From assembly GCA_019694805.1 (NCBI GenBank), contig JAIBBG010000007.1, positions 1 to 64,000 on the forward strand: a stretch of 64,000 bases of DNA, written 5' to 3'. Each line of letters begins with the position of its first letter. Within the stretch, counting starts at the first letter, position 1. The position numbers were made by a program, and so were the translations under genes. The notes under the pieces were generated by a model. That model had not been told where the DNA came from. It did no database searches and saw only the letters and a list, made by a program, of their open reading frames with translations. Below are positions 32,628 through 40,729 of the stretch, in pieces. Origin of the DNA: Flavobacteriales bacterium. GTDB taxonomy: Bacteria > Bacteroidota > Bacteroidia > Flavobacteriales_D > Sanyastnellaceae.

Positions 32628-35600
32628 ATGGGTTTGAAGACCTACACATTTTTCGCCTTCCTTCTGATTTCGCTGAGACTTTGTGCGCAGCACAACAATG
32701 GTCTATCGTATATCATGAACCGGGGGCAATGGCCAGAACACGTTAAGGCCAGTGCTGATTTGGGAAGTGGAAGAGTTTTTATCGAAAGGCATGGATTTAC
32801 ATACCACTTCTTTGACCTCAGTTCGCTTCGTGATGCTCACGATGAAGGGGGCCTTTTCAAATCAAATGATCCACGAATCAAAGGTCATGTTTATCGCGTA
32901 GTACTCGAACAATCACAGCGTGCTACGACCCAATTCTCAGATCAGAAAAAAACCTATTTCAATTATTTTCTTGGAAATGATGAAAAAAGCTGGGCTTCCG
33001 GATGTCCGGCTTTTGGCGATGTATTCATGAACCAAGTATATCCTGGCATTGACATGCATGTCTACTCTTCCGGACCATTCATGAAGTATGATTTTATCAT
33101 TCAACCCGGAGCCGACGCGTCTCAGATCAGCATGAGGTACGAAGGCGTTTCTGACATTTATCTTGAACACGAAAGAGTGATCATCAAAACTTCTGTTCAC
33201 GAAACAGCGGAACAAAAACCTATTGCATGGCAAATCATTGATGGTGAAAAGCGCATGATCAGATGTCAATATGTACTGGAACAAGAGTCCATCCGATTCC
33301 TTTTTCCAGATGGATATAACACGAAGTACGAACTCATCATAGACCCTGAACTGGTGTTCTCGACGTACAGTGGAAGTTCAAGTGACAATTTTGGATATAC
33401 GGCAACATATGATGAAGATGGCTATCTCTATAGCGGAAGTTCTGCATTCGGTCAAAACTATCCTGTAACGACAGGTGCTTATCAAACAACACATCAGGGT
33501 GGTGATAGTGGTATTGAGCAAGGTATTGACATGGCGTTATCGAAATACGATGTGAGCGGTACCTTCATGGTATGGTCAACATTTTTAGGAGGAAGTGGTG
33601 ATGATCTTCCACACAGTATCATTACAAATAGTCATGATGAATTGATGGTATATGGTTCAACCGGGTCGAACGACTTTCCAACTACAACAGGAGCTATCCA
33701 AACCGGATTCAATGGAGGGTCGCTCGTTGCACCATCAGGCACCGGAGCCAATTTCCCGAATGGATCTGACATTGTTGTCGCCCACTTCAATTCAACATGC
33801 ACTGATTTGATTGGATCGACTTATCTCGGAGGCTCCGGAAATGACGGCGTTTGTACATCTACCAATCTCAAACACAATTATGCCGATGAATTTCGCGGTG
33901 AGATTTCATTGGATGAAAACGAAAATATTTTGGTGGTTTCATCGACATTTTCTAATGACTTCCCAGTAGCCAATGCCATCCAAAATAGTATAGGAGGCAG
34001 TCAAGATGCAGTGATACTGAAACTGGATCCGACACTTGATCTCATGATTTGGGGTACCTATTTCGGAGGAACAGGCGACGATTCGGGTTTTTCAATATCC
34101 AACAACAGCGCAGGCATTTTGTATGTGTGCGGTGGAACCACTTCAAGTAATTTAAACCTTGGAAATTTCGGTGCTCAAACTTCCAATGCAGGTGGTCTGG
34201 CAGATGGATATGTGATACGAATTTCAGCGAATGGATCGAATTTGATCAGCGGCACTTATTGGGGATCGGACCAGTATGATCAATTGTATTTCATAGAAAT
34301 CGACAGCGATGATCAGGTATACGTTTTTGGACAGACCACGGCTTCTGGTAGCACGATGATGATCAATGCTACTTACGGAACACCGGACAGCGGAAACTTG
34401 CTCACCAAATTCACACCATCATTGAGTAGTGTCACTTGGTCTACAGTATTCGGCACAGGTGATGGTAAACCCAATCTCTCACCGTCAGCATTTCTTGTGG
34501 ACTACTGCAATCGCATTTACATCAGTGGTTGGGGTATCACAACTGTGAACAACAATCCACTCAATCCGGGTGCGAATTTGTTTTCCATGAATACACTGGA
34601 AACAACGCCGGATGCTTTCGACAACGCTTGTTCGACAGGAGATTTCTACATGGCCGTATTTGATGAAAACATGACCCAATTGGAATACGGTACTTTCTTT
34701 GGCGGCGGCACAAGTAGCGAACACGTAGATGGCGGCACCAGTAGATTCGACCGCAAAGGTGTGATTTACCAAAGCGTCTGTGCAGGTTGTGGTGGCAACA
34801 GCGATTTCCCCATATTTCCTTCGAATGCATGGTCAGCCATCAACAACAGCTCATGTAACAATGGTGTTTACAAATTTGATTTTCAATTGCCGCTTACTGT
34901 AGCTGATTTCACCACAACGCCCACCGGTTGTGTGAATGTTCCTATTCAATTTGAAAATACGAGCACCTATGCCCAAACATATTCATGGGACTTCGGAGAT
35001 GAAACCACCTCATTGGCACAAAATCCAGTGCACACCTATGATGAAGCCGGAACATATACCATCACACTTATCGTAACACACAATCTCACATGCAATGGTT
35101 CGGATACCATCATGCACGATATTGTGATACTTGCTCCCGTGTTTCAAGATTTGGATGACCTGAATATTTGTGATGGTGACGAACCAGAGCTTGGACCAGA
35201 TAATTCAAATCCGGACTTCACATACTTATGGTCTCCAGATCTCTATCTCAACTTCGCGAATATTCCCAATCCAACTTTCATTGGTAATGTGGATACCGAA
35301 TACACGCTGACCGTCACGCATGACGGCTGCACAGATGTATATCATCAATTCGTTGATGTAACCGACCTCGTATTGCAAGTTCCAAATGACACAACACTCT
35401 GTGATGAAGTTCCTTTGACACTGAATGCCATTTATTCTCCACCCAATGCTAATATTACATGGAGTGACGAAGCTAATTTCAGCAATGTTTTAAATGACAG
35501 CAACAATGATCCGGATATCACGGTCATGATTCAGACACCATCGACATTCTATGTACAGATCGAAGCATTTGGATGTCAACTCACCGCTGATGTAAATGTA

Positions 35601-36374
35601 GGCCTGGTAAGTTTTCAAGCTGTAATTCAAGGTGATTTTACTGTGTGTGCCAATGATACCACCACACTGAGTGTTCTATCACCGAATCCTGATTTTCTCT
35701 ACTCGTGGTTACCAGAAGAACTCGTGATCGATGGACAGAATACACCAATCGCAGAAGTCATGGTACCACAACAAACCATGTTCTATCTCAATGCTGAGAC
35801 ACCATTTGGTTGTTCAGCGAGCGATTCCGTTGAAGTGAATATCAGCGGACTGACTGCTGAATTGTTGAGTGCGACTGCAACACCTGAAATCATTTTGGAA
35901 GGTCAGACATCACAATTGAATGTACTTCCTTCCGGTTACCAATACAATTGGACACCGGGTGCAACGTTGAATCATCCGAATATTCAATCACCCATCGCAA
36001 CTCCATTGCAAACGACAACCTATACGGTTACCGTGAGCGACGGCGAGTGTCAGGCACGGTCTGAAATAACCGTTCGGTTGGTTGATTTCGTATGCGGGCC
36101 GCCGAGCATTTATGTTCCTAATGCATTCACTCCAAATACAGATGAGCGCAATGAAAAGCTCTTCGTTCATGCCAATAACATCAGTAAACTTTACTTTGTG
36201 ATTTACGATAGATGGGGTGAAAAAATTTTCGAGACCGACAAAGCAGCAATAGGTTGGGATGGCACTTATGAAGGTCGTGAGCTCGATCCTGATGTTTACG
36301 TTTATTATCTGGAGGCTACTTGTTACGGTGGAGAAACCTATTTTGAAGAAGGAAACATCACATTGATCAGATGA
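32628..36374 (+). CDS. DUF7948/SBBP/PKD giant secreted protein with type B T9SS sorting domain
   Basis: The 1248-residue protein has a signal peptide (MGLKTYTFFAFLLISLRLCAQ), a DUF7948-type N-terminal domain (NRGQWPEHVKA start, IIDPELVFSTYSG end at about 245), SBBP repeats (WSTFLGGSGDD, GSTYLGGSGND, WGTYFGGTGDD), and a PKD domain (about 755-830; YSWDFGDETTS..HTYDEAGTYTITL). Ig-like repeats follow, then a CHU_C type B domain (VPNAFTPNTDERNEK, IYDRWGEKIFE). It is a T9SS cargo whose stop overlaps the start of a PorP/SprF gene by 4 bp. Exactly 4 nt before its ATG lies TAATTTCG, a near match to the -7 element, so the mRNA may be leaderless. Confidence 0.88.
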   Translation: MGLKTYTFFAFLLISLRLCAQHNNGLSYIMNRGQWPEHVKASADLGSGRVFIERHGFTYHFFDLSSLRDAHDEGGLFKSNDPRIKGHVYRVVLEQSQRATTQFSDQKKTYFNYFLGNDEKSWASGCPAFGDVFMNQVYPGIDMHVYSSGPFMKYDFIIQPGADASQISMRYEGVSDIYLEHERVIIKTSVHETAEQKPIAWQIIDGEKRMIRCQYVLEQESIRFLFPDGYNTKYELIIDPELVFSTYSGSSSDNFGYTATYDEDGYLYSGSSAFGQNYPVTTGAYQTTHQGGDSGIEQGIDMALSKYDVSGTFMVWSTFLGGSGDDLPHSIITNSHDELMVYGSTGSNDFPTTTGAIQTGFNGGSLVAPSGTGANFPNGSDIVVAHFNSTCTDLIGSTYLGGSGNDGVCTSTNLKHNYADEFRGEISLDENENILVVSSTFSNDFPVANAIQNSIGGSQDAVILKLDPTLDLMIWGTYFGGTGDDSGFSISNNSAGILYVCGGTTSSNLNLGNFGAQTSNAGGLADGYVIRISANGSNLISGTYWGSDQYDQLYFIEIDSDDQVYVFGQTTASGSTMMINATYGTPDSGNLLTKFTPSLSSVTWSTVFGTGDGKPNLSPSAFLVDYCNRIYISGWGITTVNNNPLNPGANLFSMNTLETTPDAFDNACSTGDFYMAVFDENMTQLEYGTFFGGGTSSEHVDGGTSRFDRKGVIYQSVCAGCGGNSDFPIFPSNAWSAINNSSCNNGVYKFDFQLPLTVADFTTTPTGCVNVPIQFENTSTYAQTYSWDFGDETTSLAQNPVHTYDEAGTYTITLIVTHNLTCNGSDTIMHDIVILAPVFQDLDDLNICDGDEPELGPDNSNPDFTYLWSPDLYLNFANIPNPTFIGNVDTEYTLTVTHDGCTDVYHQFVDVTDLVLQVPNDTTLCDEVPLTLNAIYSPPNANITWSDEANFSNVLNDSNNDPDITVMIQTPSTFYVQIEAFGCQLTADVNVGLVSFQAVIQGDFTVCANDTTTLSVLSPNPDFLYSWLPEELVIDGQNTPIAEVMVPQQTMFYLNAETPFGCSASDSVEVNISGLTAELLSATATPEIILEGQTSQLNVLPSGYQYNWTPGATLNHPNIQSPIATPLQTTTYTVTVSDGECQARSEITVRLVDFVCGPPSIYVPNAFTPNTDERNEKLFVHANNISKLYFVIYDRWGEKIFETDKAAIGWDGTYEGRELDPDVYVYYLEATCYGGETYFEEGNITLIR

Positions 36375-37453
36375 TGGGCACTTCATTCATATGGGCTAAG
36401 CTTATCGGTTTAAAAATCAAACTGATCATATGCATTGGATTGACCACGTCGCTGATCACGTATGCACAAGATATTCATTTCTCACAGTTTTATCAATCGC
36501 CCTTCAATTTGAATCCCGCGCAGGCCGGACAATTTGACGGCGCCTACCGTTTTGTAGGAAATCAAAGAACCCAATGGCGATCAGTAACCACTCCCTACTC
36601 CACTTTTGGATTGAGCGGAGATGCCGCACACCTCGAACTTCCTGATGGCATACTCAACACCAAGGATGGCATGCCCTATCAGACAAAATGGAATGTTGGG
36701 TTATCATTCTATCATGACAAAGCTGGTGATTCGCAACTTAAATCCACCATCATTCAATTAACATTAGGTCAGGACTTTCAAATGGGTAATGATGACCTAT
36801 CGAGAATTTCCATTGCTGGGATGATTGGATACAATTCCATGCGTATTGATTATTCAGCATTACGTTACGACAATCAATGGAATGGTTTTGCTTATGATCC
36901 GGGTATTTCATCCGGCGAAAATTTCCCACGCGATTCAAGAGGTTATTTGAATACCGCTGCAGGAATCTGCTGGTACAAAACATGGAACAGAAAAAAAGAA
37001 ATGATTGGAGGTATTTCACTCATGAATATTTCTAAACCCAAACAAAGTTTTTTCAATGATGGTTATGTAAAACTGGATACTCGTTTGAATGCACATGGCG
37101 GCTATCGATTCCCCATCAAAAACAACTGGCTTGGCGAACCGATGATTCTGGCAATGGTTCAAGGGACATATCGGGAAATAAATTTTGGAGGCCGTGCGCT
37201 TTTTGTCATGAATGACAAACCATGGTTTTGGCGGTCAGTGTATTTCGGTGTTTTTGGTCGAGCCAAAGATGCAGGCTACGTCGTTGCCGGTTTGCAATAT
37301 GATACATGGGATGTTGGAATCAGTTATGACATCAACACAAGCAATCTGAAGCCTGCCAGCAACGGCCGTGGTGGATTCGAAATTTCAGCGGTGTATATCA
37401 TACCAAGAAAACCACATCTTCTTCCGGTTAAAACATGTCCGGATTATCTCTGA
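36371..37453 (+). CDS. PorP/SprF family type IX secretion membrane protein
   Basis: The 360-residue protein has an N-terminal hydrophobic signal (KLIICIGLTTSLITYAQ) and the family motif HFSQFYQSPFNLNPAQAGQF near the start, followed by VGNQRTQWRSV and a beta-barrel pattern of strands. It belongs to a longer subgroup than the two other copies in the window (311 and 323 residues). The ATG overlaps the upstream cargo stop by 4 bp (ATGATG context), indicating coupled translation. The second codon is also ATG, and the signal peptide may begin further in. Its 3' end overlaps the convergent S8 peptidase gene by 10 bp. Confidence 0.9.
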   Translation: MMGTSFIWAKLIGLKIKLIICIGLTTSLITYAQDIHFSQFYQSPFNLNPAQAGQFDGAYRFVGNQRTQWRSVTTPYSTFGLSGDAAHLELPDGILNTKDGMPYQTKWNVGLSFYHDKAGDSQLKSTIIQLTLGQDFQMGNDDLSRISIAGMIGYNSMRIDYSALRYDNQWNGFAYDPGISSGENFPRDSRGYLNTAAGICWYKTWNRKKEMIGGISLMNISKPKQSFFNDGYVKLDTRLNAHGGYRFPIKNNWLGEPMILAMVQGTYREINFGGRALFVMNDKPWFWRSVYFGVFGRAKDAGYVVAGLQYDTWDVGISYDINTSNLKPASNGRGGFEISAVYIIPRKPHLLPVKTCPDYL

Positions 37454-39627
37454 CCAGAGATCATCAATTTTGTTCTGCTCACAGAACCATCCGTCTTGAC
37501 TTCCAAAGCATAGATCCCTGTTGCAAGTTGTGACACATCAACCAGATTTCCATTCAACTGTAGCGTCATCACTTTTCCTGACATATCAGTGACAACAATT
37601 GACAAACACTTTTCTTTCGATGGTATCACGACATGAATATAGTCCGCGGCTGGATTGGGAAAAACCCGGATTTCCGCAGTTGGATATTCATCTACACGAA
37701 GACCTTGCGTTGCCAAAGCAGCCTGAACCGCAGCATACGCATTGATCTTACCATAGCCCCACATCACATCTCCCGGGGGTGAGATCGGACCCGTAAATTC
37801 ATCCTCTCTGGCAGTTGCTTGTAAAATTTCTTTGACTTGTTGCGCAGTCAAAAAAGGGTTGGCATCCAACATCAAAGCAACGATTCCAGCCACACATGGA
37901 GAAGCCATAGAAGTTCCAGATAATCTTGCAAAATCGTAATCATGTCCGTTGAAAGTAATGGTTTCAATAGACGTAAATGAAGCATCAGTATAAGACGACA
38001 TGGAAGAAGCAACATTCACTCCTGGTGCAGCGATATCAGGTTTCATGGCACCTGTAATCAAAGGACCAATGCTGGAAAATCCAGCACGCTGACCACCAGC
38101 AGGGTTTCCTATCACATTGATGTATTCGGCGGTATATGCCGCGACGCTGATCACGCTGGCCGCACATGTGGGCTCGCTGATGCTGTATTCGGAATCGCCG
38201 CTCATGCCAGAAGCACCGCCGAATGTTGTGAGCGGCAATCCCCAATTGCCAACGCCATTGGTCAATTCTACCAGGTTCCAAAAATGCACTGTGCCAGAAG
38301 CGGCCGTCGCATTCAATACTACACGAAGTGACCCATTGGTATTTTTCACACGCAATCGCATATGCGGCCTTCCATTCAATGGATGCGCTGCATCCGTTGT
38401 TAAGTTAAACCAAATCGTGTCATTGTTCGGTGTAACCAACACGCTATCCAGATACGACTGTGCTGTATTAGTCAAATGCATGGGAGTTTCATCCAGCAAA
38501 GTATTTCCTGAATTGTATACTTTGAAACCTGCAGAAAATGATTCTCCAACTTCTCCCCACATCGTTACGCTTTCTCCCCACATTGTCGGATTCGTGTAAG
38601 TATCAAATTCAATCCTCGTCGTCAATAAATCATTATTGAATGTTTTCTTGATGTGAAAATTATTGTCGCCATTATTTCCTCCCGAGGCCACGAAAACCAA
38701 ACCTTCTTCAGACAATTGATCGAGAGCTTGTGAAATCAAAGAATTGCCATCAAGTGTCCCGATGTAATAGAGTCCCCAACTCATATTCACGACCAAACGT
38801 TTTCCTTCTGAGTCTGCAACTCCTTTCATCCAATGAAAAGCGTCAATAACCGAAGCGTAATCCACCAGAAACGTAGCAAATACAAAATTTGCTTCAGGTG
38901 CCATTCCACGATAAATGGTTGTCCCGCCGCTACCTCCAGCAATACCGGCTACGTGAGATCCATGATAAGCATAGCTATAAATATTCGCAGTATCGGATTG
39001 GGCATCGAACAATTCTGACTCGCCAACATACTCTGCACCATAAGCAAATCCATTCGGATGATTTCCGGAAGTTTTATACTGATCCCAAGCAGCTAGAATG
39101 CGAGTGGTTTGGTATAGCGTGTCGTAAAACATGGGATGCGTGTAATCGAAGCCCCAATCAGTAACGCCAATGATCACATCCTTACCAGTATAAGCTTGTG
39201 GTAAATTGATGCCCAATTGAACGCTATCGGCGCGAACATCTTTCATGACTTTATCCAAATGAGGTTGTGTCTTACCCGGAATTTCGAGATAACTGAAAAC
39301 ATCTTCAAAATTCACCTCGTCAAACACACGGATTGGAACCTTCATGGTGACAATTTTACCAGTGGTGCTTCCACGCAATACACCAGCCTGTAGCATTGCC
39401 TCCCATGACGGAGTATCATGTATTTTACCAATGATGGATACAAACACTTCACCGCCAAAATCATAAATCGGCAGTGTATTCCAATCGGAAAGGCTCAATA
39501 AATCCGGACTTTTTCCCAAATCCACAAGCCTTTCAAAGTCATGTCGACTCGATGCAGACATGATTAGATTGGCCTGAGATGTTAGGGCCAACAAACATGA
39601 AATAATGACACAGCTAAAAATTCTCAT
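37444..39627 (-). CDS. S8 family subtilisin-like serine peptidase with type A T9SS sorting domain
   Basis: The 727-residue protein has a signal peptide. The catalytic triad is visible: Asp about 157 (VIIGVTDWGFDYTHP), His about 222 (YHGSHVAGIAGG) and Ser about 570 (LSGTSMASPCVAGIVALML). A beta-rich insert of about 180 residues lies between His and Ser. The C-terminal type A sorting domain (IRVFPNPAADYIHVVIP) targets it to T9SS. It is probably an extracellular protease for nutrition or cargo processing. On the minus strand, GATATTTG lies exactly 4 nt before the ATG, a near match to the -7 element. Confidence 0.92.
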   Translation of the reverse strand: MRIFSCVIISCLLALTSQANLIMSASSRHDFERLVDLGKSPDLLSLSDWNTLPIYDFGGEVFVSIIGKIHDTPSWEAMLQAGVLRGSTTGKIVTMKVPIRVFDEVNFEDVFSYLEIPGKTQPHLDKVMKDVRADSVQLGINLPQAYTGKDVIIGVTDWGFDYTHPMFYDTLYQTTRILAAWDQYKTSGNHPNGFAYGAEYVGESELFDAQSDTANIYSYAYHGSHVAGIAGGSGGTTIYRGMAPEANFVFATFLVDYASVIDAFHWMKGVADSEGKRLVVNMSWGLYYIGTLDGNSLISQALDQLSEEGLVFVASGGNNGDNNFHIKKTFNNDLLTTRIEFDTYTNPTMWGESVTMWGEVGESFSAGFKVYNSGNTLLDETPMHLTNTAQSYLDSVLVTPNNDTIWFNLTTDAAHPLNGRPHMRLRVKNTNGSLRVVLNATAASGTVHFWNLVELTNGVGNWGLPLTTFGGASGMSGDSEYSISEPTCAASVISVAAYTAEYINVIGNPAGGQRAGFSSIGPLITGAMKPDIAAPGVNVASSMSSYTDASFTSIETITFNGHDYDFARLSGTSMASPCVAGIVALMLDANPFLTAQQVKEILQATAREDEFTGPISPPGDVMWGYGKINAYAAVQAALATQGLRVDEYPTAEIRVFPNPAADYIHVVIPSKEKCLSIVVTDMSGKVMTLQLNGNLVDVSQLATGIYALEVKTDGSVSRTKLMISGQR

Positions 39628-39676
39628 GAGTCAAATATCTAAATTGTTATTCGAAGGAAAGGATAAAAAAGCCTGA

Positions 39677-40582
39677 TTATTTTTTCCTGAACATGTGTAT
39701 TTGTAATAAAGCTGTCACTGCAAAATGATCCGACAAGTGCCTACCATTTGTTCTCACATCTTCAGAAACATCGCAACTCAATACTTCACATTCGTGAATA
39801 AAAATATGATCGATCATTTTGCCACCATCATCATTCGTTTTAAATCCATTAAAAGTTGCCGGAACATTTTGAACTCCCGATCCGTCAGTTGTTTCAGCAG
39901 TGGGTTGAACATGAGGTTCATTTTGATGCTGACTTAAAAAACAACTACGCATTTTGGATGAAAGAGTCCTTACAGATTGTTCGGAGAAATCTGCATTAAA
40001 ATCACCCATGACCACAGAAGCTATCTGTCCATGCTTCGAAAGGATTTCCATTTTTTCAAGCATGAGAAGTGCTGATTGTTGGCGTGCGTTCAAACCCAAA
40101 TGATCGAAATGAGCATTCATGATCAACACTTCAGTTTGGAGCAATTTCGACTTCAATATGCACCAAGTACATATACGAGGAAGAGCGGCATCCCAACCTA
40201 CACTCGGCACATCGGGGGTTTCCGAAAGCCAAAACGTTCCTTGATCAAGAAGTTCAAATTCATTGGTTCGATAAAAGATCGGTGCAAATTCTCCAGCCCT
40301 CTTGCCATCCTCACGACCAACACCTACATAATCGAAATCGACCAAAGCTGAATCCAGGAAAAGCAATTGCGCATACAACACCTCCTGAAGCCCAATCACA
40401 GCATACTCTCGATCATTCAGGAACATCGCCACTTCGGTTTTGCGTTCTGGCCATGCATCTGGTCCATCGGTTGGATTATCGTACCTGATATTGAAAGTCA
40501 TCACGCGCATCATTTGAGCATGAGTGGTTGTCATTTCAAATAAAATCAATCCAATAAGAATGGATAACTTCTTCCATGTCAT
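39677..40582 (-). CDS. Endonuclease/exonuclease/phosphatase family protein
   Basis: I chose the ATG at 40582 (301 residues) over that at 40603 because it opens the signal peptide (MTWKKLSILIGLILFEMTTTHAQ). EEP-fold motifs follow in order: MTFNIRYDNP, IGLQEVL (metal-binding Glu), NAHFDHLG, MGDFNAD, and a C-terminal LSDHFAVTA (catalytic His). The export signal means the enzyme acts outside the cytoplasm. The family includes nucleases, sphingomyelinases and sugar-phosphate phosphatases, so the substrate is open. No T9SS domain is present. Confidence 0.85.
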   Translation of the reverse strand: MTWKKLSILIGLILFEMTTTHAQMMRVMTFNIRYDNPTDGPDAWPERKTEVAMFLNDREYAVIGLQEVLYAQLLFLDSALVDFDYVGVGREDGKRAGEFAPIFYRTNEFELLDQGTFWLSETPDVPSVGWDAALPRICTWCILKSKLLQTEVLIMNAHFDHLGLNARQQSALLMLEKMEILSKHGQIASVVMGDFNADFSEQSVRTLSSKMRSCFLSQHQNEPHVQPTAETTDGSGVQNVPATFNGFKTNDDGGKMIDHIFIHECEVLSCDVSEDVRTNGRHLSDHFAVTALLQIHMFRKK

Positions 40583-40684
40583 GCGGTGAAAGTAATGAAA
40601 CATTCAATACTGGAATTAAACTACGTGATTTGAAGGATGAAAGAAAGTATCCACTTCGACGATATGAATATTGATCAGATGTCA

Positions 40685-40714
40685 TTGCAAGACATGCATC
40701 ATGATTTATTTTTG
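40685..40714 (+). promoter_or_regulatory. Promoter of the choice-of-anchor L gene
   Basis: TTG (40685-40687), a 19-nt spacer and TATTTTTG (40707-40714) match the Bacteroidota consensus fully. It lies 15 nt before the ATG at 40730 and inside the upstream extension of the frame, which argues that 40730 is the real start. Confidence 0.65.
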
Positions 40715-40729
40715 ACCAAAGTCAACTTC

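Noticed and set aside
40637-40729. N-terminal extension of the choice-of-anchor L protein
   Set aside because: The extension overlaps a full promoter match and precedes the signal peptide.
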